A DNA stretch of 64,000 bases from Brachypterus glaber (Eukaryota; Arthropoda; Insecta; Coleoptera; Kateretidae), in NCBI GenBank assembly GCA_958510825.1, contig OY294045.1, positions 93,308,988-93,372,987 on the forward strand, read 5' to 3'. The first letter of the stretch is position 1. Each line of letters opens with the position of its first letter. Below the pieces are notes generated by a model, which was not told the origin of the DNA, did no database searches, and saw only the letters and a list, made by a program, of their open reading frames with translations. Positions 36,080 through 45,366 of the stretch are shown piece by piece. The translations under genes were made by a program, and so were the position numbers.

Positions 36080-38943
36080 ATGCCCAAATTAACTTACCTT
36101 CCGAAAATAATTTTACTCTTCTTTTTGCAAACATACAAGGTCTGAGAAATTATGAAAATGAACTTGAGGCTCTTCTGTCTTGCAATTCGATGGATATGGT
36201 TTGCATAGCCGAACATTGGTTTAAAGAACATGAAATTGATCATCTAGGAATACATAATTTTTACACTGCTTCACACTTTTGTCGGAAAAATTATCTTCGT
36301 GGAGGAGTTATGCAGCTTGTGAGGGAAAATCTAAAATCTAATACGGTACCATCTATTCAGTTATTATCTAAAGAATTTAACTGTGAAGTAACAGCTGCTA
36401 AAATACCTTGTTTTAATTTAATTGTTTTAACAGTTTACAGGACCCTAGAACCAAATGTGAAGGTGGATAACAAAAACCAAAAAGCCAATAAAGGTAATAC
36501 CAAAGCGAAACAATTTAAAAAGTTTCTTGAAATAATCTCTAGTGCTTTTGATAAAATTAATTTTAATGAATTTAATGTAATTATCACCGGTGATTTTAAT
36601 GTCCAATTTGGTAGTGCTTTTAATGGTTTTAAAAATGATACGGAGGCTTCAAAACTATGTGACCTTTTCAAAAGTTATAATCTGCGTAAGTTAGTGAATT
36701 TTCCTACAAGATATAAAAAAACAATAGACAATATTTTTACTAACATAAAGTTTTCTCTGGAGGTGAAACAGGTGAATACTTTAATATCAGATCACTTTGG
36801 ATTACTTCTCAAAATTAAATTTCCCAAATATCTAAAAGATAAAAAGGTAACCAATGTCTACAGGCCTATTACTCTTAAAGGTAAAATAATTTTTTACGAT
36901 ATAGTAAGTAAAATAGATTGGTCTTTTTGTAAAAATCTAAACGTAGAGTTAGCATTTGATCAGTTTATATCTGACATTGTTGCTGCTATGAACATAGCCT
37001 TTCCTGAGAAGAATGTTAAAAATAATATTTCTAAAATAAATAAAATAAGATGGTTTACACCGGAACTATGGAAAATGAGAGAAACTATAGGTCTTATTAT
37101 AGATTCTTTAAAACTTAATCCTAGTGATAACCTAAAACAGTTGTTAAAAGAACAAAAAGATAAATATAAAGTCATGCTTAATAAAGCTAAAAAACTGGCA
37201 AATGATAACTTCATTAAAGGTCGCTGCAATAATCCTAAGGCTATGTGGGATGTAATAAACAAAAATAGAAAAAATACTAGGAAGGAATATAGTTCTCAAA
37301 TCAAACCAGATGTTTTTAATGATTTCTTTAGTAAAGTAGCTCCAACAATTGTTGAATCCTTACCCATTTCCAATATAGATGCTATTGATTTATTGTCTAG
37401 GAGTAATGTACCCCTTGCGCATTCGTTTAAATTTACTGAAGTGTCATTTAATACTATTAGAGATATCATAAATAGTTTGAAAAATAGTAAGAGCAAGCAT
37501 GTGTACGGTTTAAGCGTCCCATTGATTAAAGGTATTATAGATTTAATAGTAATTCCTTTGACAATTTTAATTAATCGTTGTATATCCGAAAACAATTTTC
37601 CAAAATGTCTTAAAATTGCGTGTGTTGTACCAATTTTCAAAAAAGGCAACAAAGAAGACCCAAATAACTACAGACCCATTTCCCTACTTCCAATAATCTC
37701 TAAAATATTTGAAAAAGTATTGCATAAACAAATTACAACATACTTCGAAAGTAACCAATTATTTAATGAACATCAGTATGGTTTCAGGAATGGGTACTCC
37801 ACCACTCAGGCAATCCTTGCTCTTGCTGAAGAGCTTCACGACTGTCTGGATAAAGGAGAATATTGCTTTCTTACGTTACTGGACCTGACGAAAGCCTTTG
37901 ACTGTATTGACCCTGAAATTCTTCTACGTAAAGTAAAATTTTATAATTTTGAGGACTCAAGTTGTCAACTTCTTATGTCGTATTTATCGGATAGGTTTCA
38001 GTATGTCCTTATTAATAACTTAAGATCTGAGACCATTAAATTAACCCTTGGTGTACCTCAAGGCTCCATTTTGGGCCCTTTATTATTTCTTATTTTTATT
38101 AACGATTTGCCGTTTTTTTTAATGGTTCTCGCGGATATACTGAAATTGTTTGCTGATGATACGACATATGGTTCCAGAAGTAAATCACTTGCTGATGCCG
38201 TGGAGAAAGGAAGACAAATTCAGTTAAGGGTTGTCCAATGGTTCAGTAGTAATAAGCTTAGCTTAAATGTCGATAAAACGCAAAATATGTTAATTACTCT
38301 TCGTCAAATAAATTGCATTGTACCTCCCGTTTGTGATGACGCCAAATTTTTAGGTATCCACCTGGATAAAAAACTTCTATGGGATGCGCATGGGGATACT
38401 CTTGCCAATAAATTAGCTTCCACTTCATACCTGCTCCGTAGTCTATCAAACAACGTTTCCACGAATACCCTTAGAACTGCCTACTTTGCTTTATTCCAGT
38501 CAGTTTTGGTATATGGTCTTTTAGCTTGGGGGCACTCATGTATTATGGGTCGCATTTTTAAATTACAGAGACGGGCAGTTAGAATTCTAGCTGGTATTGG
38601 GTATAGAGAGGACTGCAAAACTTACTTTATATCCCTTAATATTCTCACCTTACCTTGTTTGTATATATTGGACTGTCTGTTTTACTTAAAATGTAACCCT
38701 ATGAAATACAACACTCATAATAGCAATACAAGGTCAAATCAAAATATATGTCCCGCATATACTAGGTTAAATAGAAATCAGACTGGCATTAAATACCATG
38801 CTTCAAAGTTTTTCAATGTTCTGCCTCTTGAAGTGAGACAATTGGAAAAAGTTTGTTTTAAAAAAACCATTAAAAATTACTTGGCATCTAAAGCATTTTA
38901 TAGTTTTGAAGACTTTTTATCCAATAATTTTAACGATATGTAA
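36046..38943 (+). CDS. LINE ORF2: AP endonuclease and reverse transcriptase
   Basis: About 965 residues if read from the frameshift site. The first ATG in frame (36190) would cut off the first endonuclease strand (LLFANIQGL with the catalytic-site Asn), so entry upstream is likely. Endonuclease motifs: AEHW, VYR, ITGDFN, TIDNIFTN and ISDHFG, all intact. RT motifs: PIFKKGNKEDPNNYRPISLL, QYGFRNGYST, LDLTKAFDCID, GVPQGSILGPLLF and the catalytic LFADDT, then KFLGIHLDKKLLWD. The C-terminus ends KAFYSFEDFL. It nicks DNA and primes reverse transcription at the nick in the nucleus. No RNase H or zinc finger was seen. The clade within CR1/Jockey is not decided. Confidence 0.9.
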   Translation, partial: RTLNQPDRTQLNAQINLPSENNFTLLFANIQGLRNYENELEALLSCNSMDMVCIAEHWFKEHEIDHLGIHNFYTASHFCRKNYLRGGVMQLVRENLKSNTVPSIQLLSKEFNCEVTAAKIPCFNLIVLTVYRTLEPNVKVDNKNQKANKGNTKAKQFKKFLEIISSAFDKINFNEFNVIITGDFNVQFGSAFNGFKNDTEASKLCDLFKSYNLRKLVNFPTRYKKTIDNIFTNIKFSLEVKQVNTLISDHFGLLLKIKFPKYLKDKKVTNVYRPITLKGKIIFYDIVSKIDWSFCKNLNVELAFDQFISDIVAAMNIAFPEKNVKNNISKINKIRWFTPELWKMRETIGLIIDSLKLNPSDNLKQLLKEQKDKYKVMLNKAKKLANDNFIKGRCNNPKAMWDVINKNRKNTRKEYSSQIKPDVFNDFFSKVAPTIVESLPISNIDAIDLLSRSNVPLAHSFKFTEVSFNTIRDIINSLKNSKSKHVYGLSVPLIKGIIDLIVIPLTILINRCISENNFPKCLKIACVVPIFKKGNKEDPNNYRPISLLPIISKIFEKVLHKQITTYFESNQLFNEHQYGFRNGYSTTQAILALAEELHDCLDKGEYCFLTLLDLTKAFDCIDPEILLRKVKFYNFEDSSCQLLMSYLSDRFQYVLINNLRSETIKLTLGVPQGSILGPLLFLIFINDLPFFLMVLADILKLFADDTTYGSRSKSLADAVEKGRQIQLRVVQWFSSNKLSLNVDKTQNMLITLRQINCIVPPVCDDAKFLGIHLDKKLLWDAHGDTLANKLASTSYLLRSLSNNVSTNTLRTAYFALFQSVLVYGLLAWGHSCIMGRIFKLQRRAVRILAGIGYREDCKTYFISLNILTLPCLYILDCLFYLKCNPMKYNTHNSNTRSNQNICPAYTRLNRNQTGIKYHASKFFNVLPLEVRQLEKVCFKKTIKNYLASKAFYSFEDFLSNNFNDM

Positions 38944-39185
38944 TTTGATTATTTTTAATTAAATTTTGGTAATCTTAGATATGCTTCTGGGTGTATTTTT
39001 AAATGTATTTGATTATTAACTTGCATTTGTTTTTAAATTATTTAATTCTTTTTTCGTGTGTATCATATATTTATATATTATCATCTCTGATATGGTACAC
39101 TAATTTGTCTTTATCTATCTTTAATTATTATGTTTAAACCATGTATTATAAATTTAACGCGTGTAATCAATTTAACACAAATAAA

Positions 39186-39213
39186 CTATTCTATTCTATT
39201 CTATTCTATTCTA
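39186..39213 (+). repeat. (CTATT)n LINE tail
   Basis: Five to six pentamers directly after ACACAAATAAA at the LINE 3' end. Confidence 0.9.
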
Positions 39214-39989
39214 ATGACTATTTAGCCCATAATTCACTTTTTCACACAAAAATTGACGAAACTATGCATATTTAAAAAATATTGTAATCAGTAAAAAAAC
39301 TGTTGACATTGATATTAAAAAAAAATCTTACGGCCCTGTTCTTGCGTGATCTTGTCGATGAATCATCGGCGATGATACATTTTCGCGCGGATGTGTACTC
39401 ACAGAACACCAGTGTGTGTACTATTTTGTGTACCTGTGCATAAACAATATACGTGTTATATGTGACACTCAGTGTAAAAAGAGGTACCTAGTATTTTTTC
39501 CCTGTGTGATATTGATTATGAATATTTTTTTAAAGTTTGAGTGATTTTTTCGTGTAAATTTTTTTCAAGGTTATGTTATACTTTATTTTAGGCTCATGTT
39601 TGTTTTGTCGAGAAAAACGAATCAATAGTGAGAATACAGTTAAATTTATTGCGAAACAAAAATTTTATATTGCTATGCGTTACACAGGGGAGGGTGTGTT
39701 GGTAAATGTGACAGTTTGTTACACAGGGGGGAGGGGGGGGGGGTCAATTTTTTTAAAAAATTGCGTTACGTAATATATGGACAGCCCCTAATTCAGTATT
39801 TCCTCCACTTTTTACAGTGTACACTTCTGCGTCTACTTTTGTCGTAGACAAAGAATTATTTTTTCTATGACTTTTGTGTTGGGTCAAATAAATGGTTAGA
39901 AGGTAAAAAAGTAAGTGTTTTACACTCGGATAGTAATATATCACAAAAAGTGGACAGTCAGTAATTCTGGACTAATAAGAATAACTCAC

Positions 39990-40123
39990 CTGCACGCCTC
40001 TGGAAAACATATTGTTGGAATGCAAATGAACTGCGGTAAATTCTCTTACGGAATCAAATTCGAAAACAATATCCAATGGTTCACCTTCCCTAGTATCGTT
40101 GTTCCAGCCAACCCATCTACTTC
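39990..40123 (-). CDS. Ddr: Discoidin domain receptor, DS-like domain exon (upstream exon)
   Basis: A 134-bp internal exon. The acceptor is TTTCTTTCTTTTTTTAG (AG at 40125-40124); the exon starts with the last two bases of a split codon (phase 1). It ends GGC-GTG-CAG at 39990 before donor GTGAGT. It encodes SRWVGWNNDTREGEPLDIVF, EFDSVREFTAVHLHSNNMFS and RGVQ, matching vertebrate DDR VGWRN...FEFDRIRNFT...CNNMFAKGV in order and spacing. The Cys seen before NNMF in vertebrates is Ser here, and a Cys appears early in the next exon instead. Joined to the 3966-3759 exon it gives an uninterrupted DS-like segment. The preceding exon was not found up to 64000, so the upstream intron probably exceeds 23 kb. 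Confidence 0.87.
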
Positions 40124-40142
40124 CTAAAAAAAGAAAGAAAAA

Positions 40143-40410
40143 ATATTTTATCCAATACATACAGATAATAAGACAATTACCAGCTTTATTTTAAATACAT
40201 AAACTCAATAATAACCCCCGCGTGGCTTTTACTTTATTGAGTGGATAATTATTTATTTTACCCACTCAACTGTCACTTGTCAAATTATTTTCTTGTAAAT
40301 GTCATTAAAATTTTTAATAAAAATATGAATTCCTAAGCTATTTATTGGATAAAATCTTGTATGGCACTCATGGGTAAACCGATATTGCCCACTAGTACCA
40401 TAAATAACTA
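40143..40410 (-). repeat. Dispersed repeat R, copy 2, abutting the Ddr splice acceptor
   Basis: Inverted relative to 23655. The repeat begins about 20 bp upstream of the exon, so branch-point sequence for that exon lies in or next to it. Confidence 0.7.
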
Positions 40411-41200
40411 TTATTCTTATAGGCCCATAAGAGGTCTCTACTTTTTTTTTCTTTTGGGTTGGCAACAGACAAAAGTCTATCTCTTCAGGTTTGCCATGCA
40501 ATTGTGAACGTCGGTTTAAAGTTTAATTTTCTACAAAACTTTTAGGTTATGTTTTACCGTGTTAAAATTGTGGCTTGGTTACTTGCAGTGGAAAAGAGAA
40601 GAAATGACTATAAAATATATCAAAATAATATTCGTTCTTAGAATTTTAAACATGGCGAAAACTGTAATGCCAATTCGAAACAAAAATCCCTAAATCAGTC
40701 ATCAATTTAAATGTAAGTTTTTTAAAATTTTAGACCAAAATAGAAAAAATTGTGCTAAACATTTGCTCATGCGAAATAAGTCACTTTCGGGAAACGTTAC
40801 GTAATATACTAATAGTTACGTTTAATAAGATTCTTTGCCCAAAAATATTTTATAATTAATTGTTTTTCTTGGGAATAGGCAGAATAAAAACTATTTGTAT
40901 ATATTTTTTTTATATAGAATCTATAATTTATTTGAGGCGTATATATATTTATAGTATTATTAATTTGAGCCATTTCGCCTCAATGACTATTTATATCGTA
41001 AAAATCTAAAACAGAAAATAAAATTAAAATGTTCTTATCAGGCGCACCTATTTCTAGATGCGCTGGTAAGGTATTGCGTTTAAAATAATACTTATCTGTT
41101 ATATCTTCTTTACCTAAAAAATATTATTAGTCAATGCCTTACCAAAGTTTAAAATTTTTGCCTAAATAGAGAATTTTCAATAAAATTCTTGATAAATCGT
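40411..41200. other. Unassigned A+T-rich DNA
   Basis: No shared repeat or credible gene; a TTACGTAA-type motif at 40797 hints at a Harbinger remnant. Confidence 0.4.
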
Positions 41201-42322
41201 TAAAATAATTAAAAAAGAACGAAAAACTGAATAAAAGTTAACTTCTAACGTTTCGGGATCTAATCTGATCCCGTTTTCAAAGAAAATTATTAGCTTTGAA
41301 AGAATTTGTGCAATATTTGGCATTATCAATCAAAATATGACAAATGTCAAAATATGTCATTTCGAGGTAATTGAAACAAAGACACCTGTAACAATAAAAA
41401 AGGTGTAGAGAAATTAATTTGGAAAAGGCGTTTTTGTTGAAAACGTGTAGAGAAGTTAATTTGGAAAAAACTTTTATTGAAAAGAGGGCAAAGTTAAGTT
41501 ACCGCGTAATACTTCATCATTAAGTATTGGTGTCCAAATATTAGATAAAGATGAAGATCATTCGCTAATACAGTTATCTCTGCATAATTTTATGAAAATT
41601 GATTCTTTTAGCTTTCGTATTTCTGTGATAGGCTCTTTAGTTAAAATTTTTGTATTATCAAATAAAAAATGGTGACAATTATTAAATGAGTGATCAACTA
41701 ATTTTGAAGAAAATATTTTTCTTTTTTGACAGTTAACTTTATGTTCTGTCAGACGGACATAATAATACATAATACTATAAATATTTTTTTTTAATTATAT
41801 TAAAAACGTTTCGGCACCTGGTTTTGGGCCATCAGCAGTTAACTAAAAATAAACAATACAATTAAAAAGTAAATAATAAGCAAAAACATTTAGGTAATAA
41901 ATTAAAAATAATGTAAAAATTATATAAATATTATGCGTAAATCTAAATAAGATTTAGTTACTTGCAAAATAGAATTAGGAAACAAATGGTAAAAATATAT
42001 ATGCAAATAGTTTTTATTCTGCCTATTCCCAAGAAAAACAATTAATTACTAATATGTTTTTCTCAAAAAGAAAAATATTAATTTTATTATGTATGTTTTT
42101 ATATTTTAACACACCATTTTTGTGACATGTCTTAAGGTTAGTGCAATTTAAATCTATCATTAATTTTTAATTTTTACATAACCTATAACCTAATGATATA
42201 TTTTCGTTCATTATGTAAACTTTTTAGCCTCCGAAGATGAAGTTATTTGTATAGAAAACTTCGAAATGCATCAGGCAACAATCTAAAATATTTTTTTCCA
42301 ACAATAAACATTGGCATTGACA
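41201..42322. repeat. Cluster of degenerate Penelope-type ends
   Basis: Three hairpin motifs with GAAAC-like flanks occur. Minus strand near 41260: GGGATC-AGATTA-GATCCC-GAAACG. Minus strand near 41830: CTGATGG...GCC-GAAACG. Plus strand 42227-42276: CCGAAGA...AACTTC-GAAAT. A 22-bp piece (AAAAACTATTTGTATATATT) is repeated inverted at about 40886 and 42000. No coding sequence is left. Confidence 0.5.
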
Positions 42323-42413
42323 ATATACAATTTAGTAAGGACAGAAATTTTTAATTTTAAACAAAATTATAAAAATATTAATTTATTATTCCATCAATCT
42401 ATTTTCCAATCAT

Positions 42414-42488
42414 CGTACAGAGTGATATTGGTAGACTGACAGTTTCGGGCTGCTGGCCCTCTTCAGTACCAAGAGTCAACTCTGCACG
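42414..42488 (-). ncRNA. Type I hammerhead ribozyme, copy A
   Basis: Minus-strand order: stem I strand CGTGCAGAGT, loop TGACTC, TTGGTA; core CTGAAGA; stem II GGGC-CAGCA-GCCC; core GAA; stem III AC-TGTCA-GT; cleavage base C; stem I strand TACCAA, loop TATC, ACTCTGTACG. All stems pair; the 45-nt core is identical to copies B, C and D. Predicted cleavage is after GUC, in the complement of 42434-42436. Confidence 0.85.
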
Positions 42489-42755
42489 CTGATTAAGAAA
42501 TTAATAAATAAATATTTTTATAATTTTGTTTAAAATTAAAAATTTCTGTCCTTACTAATTTTACGTCTAACCACCCGTTAGTGGTACTATGTGCTTGAGA
42601 CACACAAGTCTTCAACTTGCTACCATTCAAAGTCTCCAGATTAGGAGAGGTATGAGTAGTTGTCTACATCTAGAAATAGATGGCGCACAAGTCTACATTA
42701 ATCTAATGGCTATATTCCTTTTGCGAGTAAAGTCTAAAAACGTTTTCTTAATCGG

Positions 42756-42830
42756 CGTGCAGAGTTGACTCTTGGTACTGAAGAGGGCCAGCAGCCCGAA
42801 ACTGTCAGTCTACCAATATCACTCTGTACG
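42756..42830 (+). ncRNA. Type I hammerhead ribozyme, copy B
   Basis: Core CTGAAGA at 42778-42784; stem II 42785-42797; GAAAC 42798-42802; stem III loop 42803-42807; GTC 42808-42810 with predicted cleavage before 42811. Proximal stem I TTGGTA/TACCAA (6 bp) and distal stem I CGTGCAGAGT/ACTCTGTACG (10 bp, one G-U). These are separated by a 6/4-nt internal loop, where natural hammerheads make loop-loop contacts. Confidence 0.88.
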
Positions 42831-43107
42831 ATGATTAGAAAATAGATTGATGGAATAATAAATTAATATTTTTATAATTTTGTTTAAAATTAAAAATTTC
42901 TGTCCTTACTAATTTTACGTCTAACCACCCGTTAGTGGTACTATGTGCTTGAGACACACAAGTCTTCAACTTGCTACCATTCAAAGTCTCCAGATTAGGA
43001 GAGGTATGAGTAGTTGTCTACATCTAGAAATAGATGGCGCACAAGTCTTTTTATCTAATGGCTATATTCCTTTTGCGAGTAAAGTCTAAAAACGTTTTCT
43101 TAATCAG

Positions 43108-43182
43108 CGTGCAGAGTTGACTCTTGGTACTGAAGAGGGCCAGCAGCCCGAAACTGTCAGTCTACCAATATCACTCTGTACG
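43108..43182 (+). ncRNA. Type I hammerhead ribozyme, copy C
   Basis: Identical 45-nt core (43124-43168) and complete distal stem I. The LINE insertion starts immediately after the last paired base. Confidence 0.87.
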
Positions 43183-43836
43183 ATAGATAGATAGATAGAT
43201 AGATAGATATCTTTATTGTCCTTGGCTATTTTACAATAGATAGACTCGTCATTAAAATATAATATTGAGACTTAAAACTATATCACAAACATATTATTCG
43301 TATATAAAAAAAAAAAATAAAATAAAATATTTACATGCATACATAAATAAAAACACAAAAAAAAAAAATAAACGAACGATCTTATGAAAGCGATATATTT
43401 ATAACTCAAACCAGGGTAGACATATAGTTTTCGAACTCTTCGAAAGAATAAAACGTTTGTGAGAGCAATAATTTTTTAATATTTTTTTTAAAAATGTTAA
43501 TAGATGTGGCTTCTTTAATGGAATTGGGTAAAATATTGAAATAGTAGTATCCTGCATAGGCAGGAGATTTTTTAAACATAGATAATCTAAATTTATTGCA
43601 ACGAATTAGGTCTCGTTGTCGAGTGGGGTAATTATGTAGATAACCATTTGTTACAAAAAAATTACGATTATTAAAAACATATACCAATAACTTAAATAAA
43701 TAAATAGACGTCACAGTTAAAATAGAGTTATTTTTAAAATGATCACGACACGTATGGTTAAAGTCAAGGTTATAAATGACTCTTATGATTCGTTTTTGAA
43801 CTACAAGAACTCTATTAATATCACTAGAATGACCCC
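43183..43836 (-). pseudogene. Truncated LINE inserted in the retrozyme
   Basis: Minus-strand ORF2 tail: SWGHSSDINRVLVVQKRIIR near 43835, then about 100 residues ending SQTFYSFEEFENY at 43406. This is followed by a 3' UTR and an AATAAAGATA-(TCTA)n tail at 43184-43210. The retrozyme sequence resumes at 43837. A third LINE family in the window; no catalytic motifs remain. Confidence 0.8.
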
Positions 43837-43977
43837 ATGATTGGAAAATAGATTGATGGAATAATAAATATACAATTTATTTATTTTAATTACTAATAGT
43901 TACTTAATCAATAATTAATTGACTAATTCGAGAATTTTTTATTTTGTAAATAAGTAGATAATAAATAATCTTGTGCT

Positions 43978-44500
43978 TTAGATTTTAAGCTTTCACGGCC
44001 ATTAAGATATAAAGAACTTTCACTTTCGGGTTTAGACCGTGTTAATGGATTTTCACTTTCCGACGTTTCGTCTCTTACTACTAGAGACATCTTCAGGGAT
44101 TAATCTGAAACTAAGTTTCGAATCAACTTGTGTCACTATTTATGACGAGTTGTGGTTATTCACCCGTGACGAGGTTTTTTCCTATCAAAGACTTCCATAT
44201 TGCAGGTAAGTGGTAACCAGTGTCCCGATTGATATTGTTAGGATGCTTGATGATTTCTATCGATTCCCGTATCTTCCTTGGCATTTTTCTGTTTTTTGTT
44301 AATATTTGTTTTGTTTCAGACAAATTGATTTTATGACTTGTTTCATGTACATGTTCGGCTACTGCCGATAAATAGTGACACAAGTTGATTCGAAACTTAG
44401 TTTCAGATTAATCCCTGAAGATGTCTCTAGTAGTAAGAGACGAAACGTCGGAAAGTGAAAATCCATTAACACGGTCTAAACCCGAAAGTGAAAGTTCTTT
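43978..44500. mobile_element. Penelope-like element, two truncated copies head to head
   Basis: The minus copy (44383 to about 44011) and plus copy (about 44368 to 44500) are near-identical to the ends of the 4359-5617 element. They are flanked by ATAATCTTGTGCT at 43965-43977 and 44501-44513, a probable 13-bp duplication. The minus copy keeps only the last 75 residues (AEHVHETSHKINLSETKQ...), with one T inserted near its stop. Confidence 0.75.
44156..44383 (-). pseudogene. Penelope-like GIY-YIG C-terminal remnant
   Basis: 75 residues from LSAVAEHVHETSHKINL to IWKSLIGKN. The terminal residues differ from the 4488 copy because of a single-base insertion in the T run at 44175. Confidence 0.75.
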
Positions 44501-45028
44501 ATAATCTTGTGCTGTTGGAATAATAAATATTATTTAAACAAATAAACGTTAAACAAGAAATTGAACCTGTTTTTGGCTTAAAAGTGCAAATTCCTAGACT
44601 ATGTATGCAAATACTGCAGAATATAAAGACTGTAGTAAACCGCTTATATCTGGCGAATAACCTCAAAATATATAATTACCAGCCCGAAAAACAAGACGAT
44701 TGTTCCCGCTGAATAAACAAATTAAATTGTTTTCTTCCTTCTTTCAGGATATTATTCACGTTTAAATTTCCCGTCGCGACGCATAGCACTTTAACGCCAT
44801 CAAGGAAATGGTCTGACAAAATATTATTTAAATTTAAATATATCTCTTTGATTTAACAGTAGATTTTTTTAGTTTAATTCAAAAATATATCTTCATTTCG
44901 GAATATATTTTTAATTAGTAAATTAACCATAGAATTTTGGTTTAATTATTTAATAACTAAATATTAATTTAACCAATAAATGAACGTACAGTTGGACCCA
45001 CAATTCTGCCCTCTGAGAGTAAAGGGCA

Positions 45029-45116
45029 GTAAGTGACATTTGTCACATAGCGGCGTTTTCACGTCAACCCTGAGGTAATATTTTGAAAACGCTGCTACTG
45101 ACCAATGTCACTTACT
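45029..45116. repeat. Hairpin MITE, 88 bp
   Basis: Arms GTAAGTGACATTTGTCACAT...GCGTTTTC pair with GAAAACGC...ATGTCACTTAC; CACTTACT-type edges. Confidence 0.55.
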
Positions 45117-45251
45117 TTATCAGGACAGTATTAGTTTAAATATATTTCCTTACGTCTAGAAAGGGAACTACCCGTTTTTGCTTCTTTTTTTGTTATGATT
45201 TTTAAAAATATTTTTTTATTTTTTGTAAATCCAATTTTGACGAATTTGACA

Positions 45252-45366
45252 TTGGTTTAGTTTACACCATAGGTACCAAACCCTTGGTTCGCGAACCAAA
45301 TAATGTCATAACTACAAATACGCATGCGTCGTGTCCTGTTTGGTACCTACGGTGTAAACTAACCAA
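45252..45366. repeat. Hairpin MITE, 115 bp
   Basis: Arms TTGGTTTAGTTTACACCATA and the complement of TACGGTGTAAACTAACCAA, continuing through GGTACCAAAC. Confidence 0.65.

Larger units (their letters stand above)
34440..39213 (+). mobile_element. Nearly full-length CR1/Jockey-type LINE
   Basis: 5' UTR (start unresolved between about 34430 and 34700), ORF1, ORF2, 3' UTR and a (CTATT)n tail. Both ORFs are free of internal stops and all visible catalytic motifs are present, so this copy may be, or recently was, mobile. A 145-residue identical truncated sister copy lies at 22816-23612. No target duplication could be identified. Confidence 0.85.
34297..39788. mobile_element. PIF/Harbinger element split by a LINE
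   Basis: Ends GGGGCTGTCCATATATTACG and its complement, each flanked by TAA (34294-34296, 39789-39791). The remaining element sequence is about 34297-34440 and 39214-39788. Both halves contain CAGGGGG runs and CGTTACGTAA. The LINE insertion is therefore younger than the Harbinger insertion. Confidence 0.85.
3967..39989 (-). other. Ddr: Ddr intron, 36,023 bp, filled with transposable elements
   Basis: The donor is GTGAGT (39989 downward) after exon codon CAG; the acceptor is a T-rich run ending AG at 3968-3967. Both flanking phases are 0. Roughly two thirds of the intron can be assigned to repeats described separately, including one nearly full-length LINE. No other host exon was recognised in it on either strand. 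Confidence 0.8.
42335..43867. mobile_element. Retrozyme: tandem 352-bp units with hammerhead ribozymes, 12-bp TSD
   Basis: Flanked by ATATACAATTTA at 42323-42334 and 43868-43879. It contains an inverted partial unit (42335-42499, minus) followed by two plus-strand units, the last interrupted by a truncated LINE (43183-43836). The period between ribozyme cleavage sites is 352 bp. No protein coding. This is the structure described for animal retrozymes: short non-coding retroelements with type I hammerheads, thought to move with Penelope-like machinery. Confidence 0.8.
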
